A stretch of DNA of 64,000 nt from contig PWFQ01000014.1 in the NCBI GenBank assembly GCA_003554105.1, positions 1-64,000 of the forward strand, in the 5' to 3' direction. Positions 30,182 through 41,265 of the stretch are shown piece after piece. This DNA comes from Clostridiaceae bacterium. GTDB taxonomy: Bacteria; Bacillota; Clostridia; Peptostreptococcales; T1SED10-28. Positions within the stretch are counted from its first letter, which is position 1, and every line of letters begins with the position of its first letter. Both the position numbers and the translations under genes were made by a program. The notes beneath the pieces were generated by a model. It saw nothing but the letters and a program-made list of their open reading frames with translations. It did not search any database and had not been told where the DNA came from.

Positions 30182-31324
30182 ATGAAAATCATCAAAAACC
30201 TTTTTATTCGGAGTACCCAGGGAAAAACTGTTCAGTTCGATTTAGTGAAAAAATTCTGGCTCTCCAATATCCTTACCGTGGGATTTTTAATTCTTGGAGT
30301 TTTTCTCTTTGGATTCCTCCTTTCGGAAGGAATGAGCAGCACATATATGCAAGAACGACTGGGTTTTTCCTTTTTTTCAGGCGAGTTTTTCAGAGTGCTT
30401 ATCACGATTATCATTCTTGGGTTTTTCGCATCGGTTGGAGCCACAGTGATGATTGGTGTCCCGGTGGGTAAAACCCTGAAAACGTTACTCCATGTTATTA
30501 GGGATGCAAATGAAAAATTATCCCGGGGCAAACTGGATTTTCGTTTGAAGATTCGTGGTTATATCGAGCTTGAGGAAATCAGCAATCAATTTAACAGAAT
30601 GGCTCAACGCACGGAAAAACAAGTGGAATCTCTACAACGGTTAATCAATGAAAATAAAGAGTTGCTGGAAGGGGCGGAGGAAGCCGCATCGTCGGAGGAA
30701 CGACGAAAAATTGCTCGAGAGCTTCACGATGCCATCAGTCAGCAGCTTTTTGCAATTAGCACAACGGTTTCGGCGATTCCCAAAGTAATGGAAAAAGATC
30801 CTGAGAAGGCAAAAAAATATTTTGTGATGATCGAAAACATGGTTTCAATGGCACAACAGGAGTTAAGAGCCCTGATTATGCACCTCCGACCTGTGAATCT
30901 GGAAGAGGACTGTTTAAAAGATGGAATTGAAAAATTGTTAAATGAGTTGGATGCCAAGCATGAAAGCATCGAAATTTATCAGGACTTACATAATATACAG
31001 GGTCTTGCACCGGGATTGGAAAACAATATTTTCCGAGTAATTCAAGAAGCGGTATCAAACATTCTCCGTCATTCGAAAGCAAGTAAATTCAGTGTCAAAC
31101 TTTTCCAAAAAGAAAAAGTCTTGAATTTAGTGATTGAGGATAATGGAATCGGCATGGATATCTCCGATGAAAAAAAATCATCCTATGGGATGATGACCAT
31201 GAGAGAACGAATCGAGGAGCTGGGAGGGCGTTTTGATGTATTGTCCTTTCCTCAAAAGGGAACACGGATTGAAGTGAGGGTCCCCATCGGTTTACAAAGC
31301 ACTTTTGGAAAGCAGAAAAAGTAG
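30182..31324 (+). CDS. Sensor histidine kinase (LiaS/NarL-associated HisKA_3 type)
   Basis: HAMP-like linker; RRKIARELHDAISQQLFAIS H-box; ATPase domain. Confidence 0.93.
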   Translation: MKIIKNLFIRSTQGKTVQFDLVKKFWLSNILTVGFLILGVFLFGFLLSEGMSSTYMQERLGFSFFSGEFFRVLITIIILGFFASVGATVMIGVPVGKTLKTLLHVIRDANEKLSRGKLDFRLKIRGYIELEEISNQFNRMAQRTEKQVESLQRLINENKELLEGAEEAASSEERRKIARELHDAISQQLFAISTTVSAIPKVMEKDPEKAKKYFVMIENMVSMAQQELRALIMHLRPVNLEEDCLKDGIEKLLNELDAKHESIEIYQDLHNIQGLAPGLENNIFRVIQEAVSNILRHSKASKFSVKLFQKEKVLNLVIEDNGIGMDISDEKKSSYGMMTMRERIEELGGRFDVLSFPQKGTRIEVRVPIGLQSTFGKQKK

Positions 31325-31390
31325 TCTTTCCATCGAAGATAAGGTAAAATAGGAAATAACAGAAAGAATTCAGGGTGAAGGAGGCTTCAT

Positions 31391-32047
31391 ATGGAAGAGA
31401 AGATCAAAGTGTTGCTGGTCGATGACCACGAAATGGTGCGGATGGGTCTTGGAGCTTATATTTCAACAGATGAGGAGATCGAAATCGTTGGAGAGGCAAA
31501 CAACGGGAAAATGGGTGTTGAGATGGCTATTGACAAAAGGCCGGATGTTATCTTGATGGATTTGGTAATGGAGGAAATGAATGGAATTGAGGCGACAGAG
31601 AAAATCACTGATCTCTTCGAGGAAAAGGGATGGGATGTAAAAATCATTGTCTTAACCAGCTTTATTGAAGAGGATAAAGTGATGCCGGCTTTGGAAGCGG
31701 GAGCATTCAGCTATTTATTGAAAACAACCAAGGCGGATGATATTGTACGTGCAATTAAAAAAGCCTATCACGGTGAATCTGTGCTGGAGGGTAAAGTAAG
31801 TCAAGTGATGCTTAACCGCAGCAGAAAAAAAGCACCGAAGCATGATTGTTTGACTGAGCGTGAGTTGGAAGTTCTCAGAGAACTGGGACGGGGAATGACA
31901 AATAAAGAAATTTCGGAAACTCTTTATATTGGTATAAAAACGGTAAAAACCCACGTAAGTAATATTTTGTCAAAGCTGGAACTGGAAGATCGCACGAAGG
32001 CAGCGGTTTATGCCAATAAAAACGGACTGACTGACGAAGATAAATAA
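31391..32047 (+). CDS. Response regulator, LuxR/NarL family (LiaR-like)
   Basis: Receiver domain VLLVDDHEMVRMGL; C-terminal LTERELEVLRELGRGMTNKEISETLYIGIKTVKTHVSNILSKL. Confidence 0.95.
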   Translation: MEEKIKVLLVDDHEMVRMGLGAYISTDEEIEIVGEANNGKMGVEMAIDKRPDVILMDLVMEEMNGIEATEKITDLFEEKGWDVKIIVLTSFIEEDKVMPALEAGAFSYLLKTTKADDIVRAIKKAYHGESVLEGKVSQVMLNRSRKKAPKHDCLTERELEVLRELGRGMTNKEISETLYIGIKTVKTHVSNILSKLELEDRTKAAVYANKNGLTDEDK

Positions 32048-32060
32048 TTGAGAAAAGCCC

Positions 32061-32089
32061 TTTACAAAGAACGCATGTTCGTATATACT
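32061..32089 (+). promoter_or_regulatory. SOS-type promoter: LexA/DinR box in the -35/-10 spacer
   Basis: TTTACA - 17 nt containing GAACGCATGTTC (32069-32080) - TATACT. Confidence 0.8.
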
Positions 32090-32098
32090 GTAAATACA

Positions 32099-32112
32099 GA
32101 ACAAACGTTTGT
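32099..32112 (+). promoter_or_regulatory. Second LexA/DinR-like box downstream of the promoter
   Basis: GAACAAACGTTTGT; contains the perfect palindrome ACAAACGTTTGT; one mismatch from GAAC-N4-GTTC. Confidence 0.6.
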
Positions 32113-32147
32113 AACGTCGATGGATAATCGAAAAGGAGGGCGATCAA

Positions 32148-32216
32148 ATGAAGGTCTTTGTATTTTCAGGTACAATTAAAGATTTGCGTGCATACTTGAA
32201 GGAGTGGAAGCGCTAA
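32148..32216 (+). CDS. 22-aa small protein, predicted SOS-regulated
   Basis: MKVFVFSGTIKDLRAYLKEWKR; RBS AAAGGAGGG 9 nt upstream; LexA-box promoter upstream and terminator downstream. Confidence 0.7.
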   Translation: MKVFVFSGTIKDLRAYLKEWKR

Positions 32217-32221
32217 AGCAG

Positions 32222-32250
32222 CCCCGGTGAATAGAACCGGGGTTTTCTTT
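32222..32250 (+). terminator. Rho-independent terminator of the small SOS ORF
   Basis: CCCCGGT-GAATAGA-ACCGGGG TTTTCTTT. Confidence 0.85.
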
Positions 32251-32381
32251 AGATTAAGAGAGAAAAGAGTTAGTGAGTGCTAAAAGCGGATATCGATTCT
32301 AAAACAAAAATAATTATCCTGTAATAGGCGCTACAGAATCAGAAAAGAAAATAGATTCATATAAATTTTCTTATATTATTG

Positions 32382-32410
32382 ACCCGTTGATTTAAAGAGA
32401 GTATAATTAC
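32382..32410 (+). promoter_or_regulatory. Promoter of the T-box leader
   Basis: TTGACC - 17 nt - TATAAT. Confidence 0.7.
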
Positions 32411-32435
32411 TTTTATTCTAATAGAAATAAATATC

Positions 32436-32705
32436 GGCTGTGAGAGGAAGAGTAAATATCCATCGAACTTTACAGAGAGTCGGGGTGCTGAGAATCCGAC
32501 AGGGAGAGGGTATTGAAAAACATCCTTGAGCTTCTAACCAAAATGGTTCATCCAGAGTAGGCTTAGACGGAACCCAACCGTTATCTCAGGGGATCTATCG
32601 ATCATGCTGAAGTGATCCGTAGAGACTTAAGTGGGCTTTCCAAGGAAAGTCAATAAAGGTGGTACCGCGATAACATACCCTTTCGTCCTTTAAAATTCGT
32701 TTTAT
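32436..32705 (+). promoter_or_regulatory. T-box leader upstream of asnA (probable Asn specifier AAC)
   Basis: AGAGAGTCGG.GGTGCTGAGAATCCGAC, GAGCTTCTAACC specifier region, AAAGGTGGTACCGCG T-box, TTTCGTCCTTT. Confidence 0.92.
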
Positions 32706-32751
32706 GGGAGGAAAGGTTTTTTTGTTTCTATTTAAAAAAGGAGTGTTGACC

Positions 32752-33771
32752 ATGGAAGGAAGCAAAAAGTTAATGTTACCCGATGGATATAAGAGTCCTC
32801 TGGACATTCGGGAAACGGAAGTGGCAATTAAGAAGGTTAAGGATCATTTTGAACGGCGGCTGGGGATGGAGTTAAACCTTACAAGGGTTTCCGCTCCTTT
32901 ATTTGTGGAGCCGGAGACGGGGTTAAACGATAACTTGAATGGAACTGAGCGGCCTGTATCCTTTGGAATAAAGGATTTGGATGATCGAAAAGTGGAGATT
33001 GTACATTCCCTGGCAAAATGGAAACGCATGGCCCTCCATCGCTATGGCTTTAAAGATGGTGAAGGACTCTATACCGATATGGATGCTATACGGAGAGACG
33101 AGACTTTAGACAACTTGCACTCCGTGTATGTGGATCAATGGGATTGGGAAAAAATCATTTCCAAGGAAGATCGTGGTGAAGCATTGCTTAGAGAGATCGT
33201 AGAAAAAATCTATCAAGTTTTTAAGGATACTGCAAAGCTTATTGAAGGGCACTATCCGGAGCTGAGAAGTTTCTTGCCCGAAAGAATTACGTTTATCACT
33301 ACTCAAGAACTGGAGGAACGGTACCCGGATCTGGATCCGGAAGAGCGGGAAAATCAAATTACGAAAGAGAAGGGTGCGGTATTCCTGATGGGAATTGGAA
33401 AGAAGCTTCAATCCGGGAAAGCACATGATGGAAGGGCTGCTGACTATGATGACTGGGACCTCAATGGAGATATTCTTTTCTGGTATCCGGTGTTGGAGAG
33501 GGCCTTTGAACTCACTTCGATGGGAATTCGAGTAGACGCAAACTCCTTAAAAAAACAATTAGGAGAAAAGAAAGAGGAGTGGAAAGAGGAACTGCTCTAC
33601 CATAAAATGGTGCTTAGGAGTGAGTTGCCTCTTACCATAGGCGGTGGCATAGGCCAGTCACGTATTTGCATGTTTTTGCTTCAAAAAGCACACATCGGGG
33701 AAGTTCAGTCCGCTGTTTGGCCAAAGGAAATGTTTTTGAAGTGTGAAGAACACGGAATTCACTTACTATAA
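32752..33771 (+). CDS. asnA: Aspartate--ammonia ligase
   Basis: VSAPLFVEPETGLNDNLNGTERPVSF, HSLAKWKRMAL, YTDMDAIRRDE, GGGIGQSRICMFLLQ. Confidence 0.97.
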   Translation: MEGSKKLMLPDGYKSPLDIRETEVAIKKVKDHFERRLGMELNLTRVSAPLFVEPETGLNDNLNGTERPVSFGIKDLDDRKVEIVHSLAKWKRMALHRYGFKDGEGLYTDMDAIRRDETLDNLHSVYVDQWDWEKIISKEDRGEALLREIVEKIYQVFKDTAKLIEGHYPELRSFLPERITFITTQELEERYPDLDPEERENQITKEKGAVFLMGIGKKLQSGKAHDGRAADYDDWDLNGDILFWYPVLERAFELTSMGIRVDANSLKKQLGEKKEEWKEELLYHKMVLRSELPLTIGGGIGQSRICMFLLQKAHIGEVQSAVWPKEMFLKCEEHGIHLL

Positions 33772-33776
33772 TAAAA

Positions 33777-33812
33777 GCGAATCGTCATTTGGGACGATTC
33801 GCTTTTTTGTCT
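33777..33812 (+). terminator. Rho-independent terminator
   Basis: GCGAATCGTC-ATTTG-GGACGATTCGC TTTTTT. Confidence 0.85.
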
Positions 33813-33984
33813 AAATTTTTATGTGGTATATATTCATTGTGAAAGGTGGTGACCAACGGCTGAAACCCTTGGAACAAGTTATTTTTTTAACAGTTGAATA
33901 ATTCAAAAAACTATACTATAATCACACATATAAAGGGTTACGGGATTTTCAAAATGCGTCCCTATGAAAGGAGAGGAATAGAGA

Positions 33985-35079
33985 ATGGAAGAGAGTAAAA
34001 GAACGCCTTTATATGAAGAACATTTGAGTTTAAAGGGTAAAGTAGTTGATTTTCACGGTTGGGCACTTCCAATTGAATACGAAGGCATCATCAGTGAGCA
34101 TAAGAGTGTTCGTGAAAAAGCAGGGATCTTTGATGTTTCTCATATGGGAGAAATCCGTGTCAAAGGAAAAGAAGCAGAAGCATATGTGCAATATCTCATG
34201 ACGAACGATATTAAAGCGATGGACGATGGGCAAATTGTATATACCTTTATGTGCTATCCTGAAGGAGGAATTGTGGACGATCTGCTTGTTTACAAGTATA
34301 ATCGTGATCATTATTACCTCGTAGTCAATGCCTCGAACATCGAAAAAGACTTCGAATGGATGAAGACTCATGTCGATGGATATGATGTTTCCCTGGACAA
34401 TGAATCTGAACAAGTTGCGGAGGTGGCGGTACAGGGTCCGTTAGCAGAAAAGATTGTGCAGAGAATAACAAAAGAACCTTTGGAGAAAATCACTTTTTTC
34501 ACATTCAAAGATCATGTGGAGATTCTTGGCAAAAAGTGCATGATATCAAGAACCGGATACACCGGAGAAGACGGATTTGAAATTTATATGAAACCTGAGG
34601 ATGTTACTGAGGTTTGGAGGGGAATCCTGGAAGCTGGAAAAGAAGAAGGAATTCAACCTGCAGGACTTGGAGCAAGAGACACTTTGCGATTTGAAGCGGG
34701 GCTTCCACTTTATGGGAATGAGCTCTCAAAGGACGTCTCACCTCTGGAAGCCGGTTACGGGTATTTTGTGAAACTTGACAGGGATAATTTTATAGGGAAA
34801 GATGCTCTTCTCAAAGAAAAAAAAGAAGGGATTAAACGAAAGGTTGTCGGCTTTGAGTTAAAGAAACGGGGGATTCCACGAGAAGGCTACGAAGTATTAA
34901 AAAATGGAGAAAAAATCGGTATCGTTACGACGGGTTATCTTTCACCCACATTAGGAAAAAGTATAGGGAATGCCCTGGTTCAATCTGAATATGGTGAACT
35001 CGGTTCCGACATACAAGTAAAAATCCGAAAAAAAGAAGTTGAAGCAACAGTAATAAAAAGAAGATTCCTCAAGAAATAA
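33985..35079 (+). CDS. gcvT: Glycine cleavage system aminomethyltransferase (T protein)
   Basis: RTPLYEEHLSLKGKVVDFHGWALPIEY, SRTGYTGEDGFEIY, GLGARDTLRFEAGLPLYGNEL. Confidence 0.97.
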   Translation: MEESKRTPLYEEHLSLKGKVVDFHGWALPIEYEGIISEHKSVREKAGIFDVSHMGEIRVKGKEAEAYVQYLMTNDIKAMDDGQIVYTFMCYPEGGIVDDLLVYKYNRDHYYLVVNASNIEKDFEWMKTHVDGYDVSLDNESEQVAEVAVQGPLAEKIVQRITKEPLEKITFFTFKDHVEILGKKCMISRTGYTGEDGFEIYMKPEDVTEVWRGILEAGKEEGIQPAGLGARDTLRFEAGLPLYGNELSKDVSPLEAGYGYFVKLDRDNFIGKDALLKEKKEGIKRKVVGFELKKRGIPREGYEVLKNGEKIGIVTTGYLSPTLGKSIGNALVQSEYGELGSDIQVKIRKKEVEATVIKRRFLKK

Positions 35080-35195
35080 ACCATTGGTTATGAAAGAAGA
35101 ATCATATAAAAAGGATTGAAGGATTATTATTTGGATAAGTATAGGATAAGGAAAAAAACGCTCCAAAAATAAAAAAACTATGAGGAGGAATGAAA

Positions 35196-35567
35196 ATGAG
35201 TGAGAGGTATTACACGAAAAAACATGAATGGGTACTAGTCGATGGAAAAGAAGCAACAATTGGAATCAGTGACTACGCTCAAGATCAATTAGGAGATATC
35301 GTTTTTATTGAACTTCCGGATGTAGACGATGAGTTTGAGAAGGAAGAGGATTTTGGAGTGGTAGAATCTGTGAAGGCAGCTTCGGATCTATACATGCCCA
35401 TCAGTGGGAAGGTAATTGAAGTGAATGAGGATTTAGAGGATGCACCGGAACTTGTGAATGAAGATGCTTTAAGTAACTGGATGATCAAGGTGGAAGTGAC
35501 CAGTCCGGATGAGGTGGAAGAGCTCTTAACTGAAGCGGAGTACAAAGATTTTATTGAGGAGGAATAA
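35196..35567 (+). CDS. gcvH: Glycine cleavage system H protein
   Basis: [48 protein letters not shown] lipoyl site. Confidence 0.97.
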   Translation: MSERYYTKKHEWVLVDGKEATIGISDYAQDQLGDIVFIELPDVDDEFEKEEDFGVVESVKAASDLYMPISGKVIEVNEDLEDAPELVNEDALSNWMIKVEVTSPDEVEELLTEAEYKDFIEEE

Positions 35568-35569
35568 AT

Positions 35570-36916
35570 ATGTATCCTTATATCGCAAATACTCCTAAAG
35601 ATGAAAAGGAGATGTTAAAAAGGATCGGTGTTGAGTCCATCGATGAACTTTTTGCAGATATACCAAAAGATCTCCGATTGAATCGGGAGTTGGATCTAAA
35701 GACTGCAATGACTGAGGCGGAAGTCACCAGACATATGAACGAGCTTGGGAAAAAGAATTGCACAAACGAGTATGTAAGCTTTGTTGGTGGAGGAGTATAT
35801 GACAGGCACATTCCTTCTGTTGTCGATCATGTGATCTCCCGATCGGAGTTTTACACAGCATATACACCCTATCAACCAGAGATAAGTCAAGGAACTCTTC
35901 AAGTTATTTTTGAGTATCAATCCCTGATCACAAATCTGACCGGGCTTGATGTTTCCAATGCTTCTCTTTATGATGGAGCCAGTGCATTAGCAGAAGCGGC
36001 GTTTCTAGCGGTTGATAAGACCAGAAACAAAGAGATCATTGTACCGGATAATATCCATCCCAATACGATGAGGGTTGTAGAAACCTATCTTCGTTTTAAG
36101 AACATTGATTTAGTCGTCATACCGACTTCAGAAAAAGGAACATTTAAGAAAACTGCTTTAGAAGAGAAAATCAGCAAAAATACCGCAGGTGTGATTGTTC
36201 AAAATCCAAACTTTTACGGATTAGTTGAAGATGAGATTGAAGAAATTGTCAAGCTGACTCATGAGAACAAAGCGTTATTGATTATGAGCGTCGATCCCAT
36301 CACCTTAGGGGTATTAAAAAGTCCGGGAGAATACGGGGCTGACATTGCAGTGGGAGATGGACAATCTCTTGGAAATGGTCTGAACTATGGAGGCCCTTAT
36401 CTTGGGTTTATGGCTGCAACGAATAAATTAATCCGAAAAATGCCTGGAAGAATCGCAGGCCAAACTGTTGACAAAGATGGGAAACGGGGCTTTGTTTTAA
36501 CTCTTCAAACAAGGGAGCAACACATTCGAAGGGGAAAAGCGACATCCAATATTTGTACTAATCAAGCACTGAATGCTTTAGCTGCAAGTGTTTATTTGGT
36601 AGCATTGGGTAAAAAAGGGATTCAGGAAGTTGCAAACCAGAGCGCTCAAAAGGCACATTACCTCTATCAGCAAATTCTTGAGAAAACTGATTTCAAACCT
36701 GTCTTTGACCATCCCTTCTTTATGGAATTTGCAATTCAGAGCGACAGATCTGCCACTGATGTAAAAAGCGAACTTCTGAAAGAAGGATTTCTTGGCGGGA
36801 TCGAGCTTGAGCAATGCAATGCAAAGTTTAAAAATGGCCTCTTGGTAGCAGTGACAGAAAAGAGAACGAAGGAAGAAATGGATCAATTTGTCCAGGTATT
36901 GGAGGGATTAAAATGA
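35570..36916 (+). CDS. gcvPA: Glycine dehydrogenase (decarboxylating) subunit 1
   Basis: P-protein N-terminal subunit sequence; [43 protein letters not shown]. Confidence 0.96.
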   Translation: MYPYIANTPKDEKEMLKRIGVESIDELFADIPKDLRLNRELDLKTAMTEAEVTRHMNELGKKNCTNEYVSFVGGGVYDRHIPSVVDHVISRSEFYTAYTPYQPEISQGTLQVIFEYQSLITNLTGLDVSNASLYDGASALAEAAFLAVDKTRNKEIIVPDNIHPNTMRVVETYLRFKNIDLVVIPTSEKGTFKKTALEEKISKNTAGVIVQNPNFYGLVEDEIEEIVKLTHENKALLIMSVDPITLGVLKSPGEYGADIAVGDGQSLGNGLNYGGPYLGFMAATNKLIRKMPGRIAGQTVDKDGKRGFVLTLQTREQHIRRGKATSNICTNQALNALAASVYLVALGKKGIQEVANQSAQKAHYLYQQILEKTDFKPVFDHPFFMEFAIQSDRSATDVKSELLKEGFLGGIELEQCNAKFKNGLLVAVTEKRTKEEMDQFVQVLEGLK

Positions 36917-38376
36917 GAAAATATGATCACGTCATCTTTGAACTATCGAATCCTCACCGACGAGCGTATGAAATCCCGAAAAATGACATTGAAGAAGTCT
37001 CATTAGACAGTTTTTTACCAAAGAATACATTACGAAAAGAAGCTCCTGAGTTGCCACAGGTTAGTCAGGTAGACTTAATGAGGCATTATACCAACCTGTC
37101 AAACAAAAACTATGGTGTTGACACAGGCTTTTATCCTCTAGGCTCTTGCACCATGAAATACAATCCGAAGATCAATGAAGATATGGCACGACTGCCATAT
37201 TTTTCGAAATCTCATCCTATGCAGGATGTTGATACTGTTCAGGGTAACCTTCAATTGATGGATGAACTGGATCAGATGTTATCGGAGATTACCGGCATGG
37301 ATAAGATGACTTTACAGCCAATTGCAGGATCACACGGAGAAATGACAGGTCTTATGTTAATGAAGGCCTATCATCAGGATAATGGAGAGGATCACAGAAC
37401 GAAGATCATTGTACCTGACTCTTCACATGGAACTAATCCCGCAAGTGCTACAATGGCAGGATTTGATATTGTAGAGATTGAGTCCCGTGAAAATGGGGAA
37501 GTGGATCTGGATGCATTAAAAGAAGCTTTAGGCGACGACATTGCCGGTTTAATGCTAACAAACCCCAACACATTAGGTCTGTTTGAAACTCAGATAACAG
37601 AGATTTCTGCCCTTGTTCATGAAGCAGGAGGATTACTATACTACGATGGAGCAAACATGAACGCCATAATGGGGAAAACACGTCCTGGAGACATGGGATT
37701 TGATATCATTCATCTCAATCTCCATAAAACGTTTTCGACTCCTCATGGAGGCGGAGGACCCGGCAGTGGACCTGTTGGAGTAAAGGAACGATTAATCAAG
37801 TATTTACCTGTACCCTTCGTGAAAAAAGAGGAAACGGGATACCGGTTGGATTATGATTATCCAAAATCAATTGGAAAAGTCAGTAACTACTATGGGAATT
37901 TCGGCATCTATCTAAGAGCGTACACGTATATTTTATCAATGGGTCGGGATGGATTAAAAAAAGCCAGCGAAGTTGCTGTACTCAATGCAAATTATATTTT
38001 GAGTTCCCTGAAGAGTCATTATAAAATTGCGGTTGACCGACACTGCATGCATGAGTGTGTATTTGCAGGTCTCAGGAAAGAAATTGCTGAAATGCCGGTT
38101 GTGAATATTGCCAAAAGACTTTTGGACTATGGGCATCATCCGCCCACAGTGTATTTCCCTTTAATAGTTCATGAAGCGATTATGATTGAGCCTACAGAAA
38201 CTGAATCAAAAGAAATGCTGGATGAGTTTATTGAAGCGATGAAGGCAATTGCAGAAGAGGCAAAAACCGATCCGGAGACCGTAAAAGGTGCGCCATATAC
38301 AATGCCGGTGAAAAAGCTTGACGAGGTGGGAGCAGCAAGAAATCCTATCGTGCGTTGGAGCCCTAAAGAATCATAG
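36913..38376 (+). CDS. gcvPB: Glycine dehydrogenase (decarboxylating) subunit 2
   Basis: [50 protein letters not shown]. Confidence 0.96.
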   Translation: MRKYDHVIFELSNPHRRAYEIPKNDIEEVSLDSFLPKNTLRKEAPELPQVSQVDLMRHYTNLSNKNYGVDTGFYPLGSCTMKYNPKINEDMARLPYFSKSHPMQDVDTVQGNLQLMDELDQMLSEITGMDKMTLQPIAGSHGEMTGLMLMKAYHQDNGEDHRTKIIVPDSSHGTNPASATMAGFDIVEIESRENGEVDLDALKEALGDDIAGLMLTNPNTLGLFETQITEISALVHEAGGLLYYDGANMNAIMGKTRPGDMGFDIIHLNLHKTFSTPHGGGGPGSGPVGVKERLIKYLPVPFVKKEETGYRLDYDYPKSIGKVSNYYGNFGIYLRAYTYILSMGRDGLKKASEVAVLNANYILSSLKSHYKIAVDRHCMHECVFAGLRKEIAEMPVVNIAKRLLDYGHHPPTVYFPLIVHEAIMIEPTETESKEMLDEFIEAMKAIAEEAKTDPETVKGAPYTMPVKKLDEVGAARNPIVRWSPKES

Positions 38377-38397
38377 ACAAGGCGGTGGGAGAGTTCA

Positions 38398-39798
38398 ATG
38401 AAAGATATAGTTATTATAGGAGGTGGTCCCGGAGGCTATGTAGCTGCCATCCGGGCTGCTCAACTAGGAGCAAAAGTTGCGGTTGTAGAAAAAGAAGAGT
38501 ATGGAGGCACCTGCTTGAACAAAGGGTGCATACCGACAAAAGCCTTATTTAAAAACGCAGAAGTAATCCACACAATGCAGGGGCTTGAAGAATTTGGAAT
38601 AAGCATCGATGGTTATTCAATTGATATAGAAAAGATTCATCAGCGAAAAGAGAAGGTAGTGCATCAACTTGTTGATGGCGTAAAAAAGATTTTAGCCTCC
38701 TATGATGTGGAAATGATAATCGGGAAGGCGTCCATAAAAAGCAATAAAGAAGTTTTAGTGGGAATGGCCAGTGGAGAAGATGTCATATTGGAGACGAAAA
38801 ATATTTTGATCGCTACTGGAGCAGTTCCCAACGTTCCTGAAGAATATCAGATGGATCATCCAGGTTTGATGACCAGTGATGATTTAATCAACTTCCGAAA
38901 AATTCCGGAATCCTTGATTGTTATCGGCGGCGGAGTTATAGGAATGGAGTTTGCAACGATTTTTAATGCTATGGGAACAAAGGTTGAAGTGATAGAAAGA
39001 GGACCTAGAATTTTAAGCAGACTTGACTCCGATTTGTCCAGAAGATTACAGGCATTATTGAAGAAAAAGGGAATGATTATTCATAATCATTCCACTGTCA
39101 AGGAAATCAGAAAAGCCGATGATGGTAATCTAATCATGGAATTGGACAAAAAAGGGAAAGATGTTACTCTCAACACAGAGAAAATTCTCGTTTCAGTTGG
39201 AAGGAGACCTCAACTCAAAGGACTGAACTTAGATGAAATGGGAGTGAAGTATACAAAAAAAGGAATCGACGTTGATGAGAATTATGAAACGAACGTTGAA
39301 GGTATTTATGCAATCGGTGATGTAATTGGTCGAACCATGCTGGCTCACGAAGCGTCTCATCAAGGAATCATCGCTGCTGAAGCAGTTTTGAACCGAAGAA
39401 TCACCAAAGAAGGGACAGTAATTCCCAGTTGTATTTTCACTTATCCGGAAGTAGCGACTGTGGGATTGAGTGAGGAAGAGGCGAAGGCAAAAAAACTTGA
39501 TTATCGAACGAGTAAGTTTATGTTCGGAGGAAACGGAAAAGCCTTAGCAATGGGAGACACAGACGGTTTCATTAAAGTAGTTGCCAATGGTGACACAATC
39601 GTAGGGGTTCACATCATGGGTCACAATGCATCCGACCTTATTCATGAAGGAATTCTTGCTGTGAGCAGAGGAATGCGCATTGATGACATCACAGGAACAG
39701 TTCATGCTCATCCGACTCTCAGTGAAGGTTTTGCTGAAGCTGTTCTGGGCTTAAAAGGCGAGTCTATTCATGCTATGGCTTCGAAAAACGCGAAGTAG
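38398..39798 (+). CDS. lpdA: Dihydrolipoyl dehydrogenase
   Basis: IIGGGPGGYVAAIRAAQLGAKVA, GGTCLNKGCIPTKAL redox-active disulfide, AHPTLSEGFAEA. Confidence 0.96.
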   Translation: MKDIVIIGGGPGGYVAAIRAAQLGAKVAVVEKEEYGGTCLNKGCIPTKALFKNAEVIHTMQGLEEFGISIDGYSIDIEKIHQRKEKVVHQLVDGVKKILASYDVEMIIGKASIKSNKEVLVGMASGEDVILETKNILIATGAVPNVPEEYQMDHPGLMTSDDLINFRKIPESLIVIGGGVIGMEFATIFNAMGTKVEVIERGPRILSRLDSDLSRRLQALLKKKGMIIHNHSTVKEIRKADDGNLIMELDKKGKDVTLNTEKILVSVGRRPQLKGLNLDEMGVKYTKKGIDVDENYETNVEGIYAIGDVIGRTMLAHEASHQGIIAAEAVLNRRITKEGTVIPSCIFTYPEVATVGLSEEEAKAKKLDYRTSKFMFGGNGKALAMGDTDGFIKVVANGDTIVGVHIMGHNASDLIHEGILAVSRGMRIDDITGTVHAHPTLSEGFAEAVLGLKGESIHAMASKNAK

Positions 39799-39814
39799 CA
39801 TTTAAAAACCTTAA

Positions 39815-39880
39815 ATAAACCGACCCTCATCAGTCAGTTTTTGTCTGACTTGAGTGGTCGGTTTATCATTTTTTGTTTAT
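39815..39880. terminator. Bidirectional terminator between lpdA and folC
   Basis: AAACCGACC ... GGTCGGTTT with flanking A/T runs. Confidence 0.7.
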
Positions 39881-41214
39881 TCAATGGATGGGTTTAAGCA
39901 TTCGTGCACCTTCTCTTTTGCATGACCGATCATATAGAGGGATCCGGCAATCATTAAGAGATCATCTGTTTCACATAACCTCATCGAATATTCTACAGCC
40001 TCATCGATATCTGTGAGAACTGCAGAAACCCGCCTTCCTAAATTCTCTATTCTTAAACCCAATTCATGGGGATCCATTGCTCTATTATTTAGTGGTTTCG
40101 TTACAATGACTTCATCAAAGAGGGGAAGAAGCGAGGTTAAGAATCCATCCACGTCTTTATCTCCTAATAACCCTAAAAGCAAATAGGATTTTCCTTTTAC
40201 AGGATAAGTCTTCAGTGTTTCTGATAAACATTTGGCGGCGGCAGTGTTATGAGCTCCATCAATGATAATATCGGGGGCTGATCCGATTATTTCAAATCGA
40301 CCGGGCCATTTGTGAGATAAAAAAGCTGAGAATAAGGTTTCCGTGTTAAAATGGAGATTATGATGATAAGAGAGAAGCTCTAAAGCCGACAAGGCAACAG
40401 ATGCATTGACTGCTTGATGATAACCCGCCATGGAGAGCTCAACAGGATGTCCTTGAAAGAAGGGCAGCCGATCCTTAAAACTAAAAGGATTGCTTAGAAA
40501 AAAGGTCTGTCCATCCAAAAAAACTGAAGCCTGCTTGATGCAAGTATGTTTGATTGAATAGAAGGGAGAGTTATTCTCCTCGGCTTTAAGCATGAGTATA
40601 TTCTCAACTACCGGAGCTTGAGGTGCGCTTAAAACGGGGCAGGCTTTTTTGATAATCCCTGATTTTATTTCAGCGATGGAAGCAAGATCATTTCCAAGAA
40701 TTGCAGTGTGATCCATGGAAATTGGAGAGAAGATGGAGAGGAGGGGTTTTTCTATGACATTGGTGGCATCATCACGGCCTCCCAGACCAACTTCCACAAC
40801 TGCAAAATCAACATTTGAGACAGAAAAAAACCAATAACCCAGTGCAACCATCGTTTCAAACTCTGTTGGAGAAGCATATCCTGAACGTTCCATCCGCTCA
40901 ACCGCCGATGCAACTTCTGTGATTCCCTCTGAGAAAGAGGCCTCGGATATGAAAGAACCATTAATTTCTATCATTTCCTTCGGGGAATGAAGGTATGGGG
41001 AGGTAAAGAGACCCACCGAATAGGCGGAGGAAAGTCCTTTGGCCAAATAGGATGCGACAGAACCTTTCCCATTCGTTCCCGTGATGTGGATCACTGAGAG
41101 TTTGCTTTCCGGATTACCCAGGTAATCAAGGAGTTTTTTTATCGTTGAAAGTCCTAAAATGCTTCCTTTGCTTTCCGTTTTTTTCAAGTACTTTAGTGCT
41201 GATTGATAATCCAT
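39877..41214 (-). CDS. folC: Bifunctional folylpolyglutamate synthase/dihydrofolate synthase
   Basis: VIHITGTNGKGSVASYLAKGL, VEVGLGGRDDATNVI, IIDGAHNTAAAKCL. Confidence 0.96.
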   Translation of the reverse strand: MDYQSALKYLKKTESKGSILGLSTIKKLLDYLGNPESKLSVIHITGTNGKGSVASYLAKGLSSAYSVGLFTSPYLHSPKEMIEINGSFISEASFSEGITEVASAVERMERSGYASPTEFETMVALGYWFFSVSNVDFAVVEVGLGGRDDATNVIEKPLLSIFSPISMDHTAILGNDLASIAEIKSGIIKKACPVLSAPQAPVVENILMLKAEENNSPFYSIKHTCIKQASVFLDGQTFFLSNPFSFKDRLPFFQGHPVELSMAGYHQAVNASVALSALELLSYHHNLHFNTETLFSAFLSHKWPGRFEIIGSAPDIIIDGAHNTAAAKCLSETLKTYPVKGKSYLLLGLLGDKDVDGFLTSLLPLFDEVIVTKPLNNRAMDPHELGLRIENLGRRVSAVLTDIDEAVEYSMRLCETDDLLMIAGSLYMIGHAKEKVHECLNPSIE

Positions 41215-41265
41215 GAGAACCTCCCGTAGGAAAGAATGAAAGCCCTGCTTGAGAGGGCTTTCGTC

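Noticed and set aside
33830-33984. Possible glycine riboswitch upstream of gcvT
   Set aside because: The GGTGACCAACGGCTGAAACCC segment hints at structure, but the conserved glycine aptamer core could not be recognised; a covariance search would decide.
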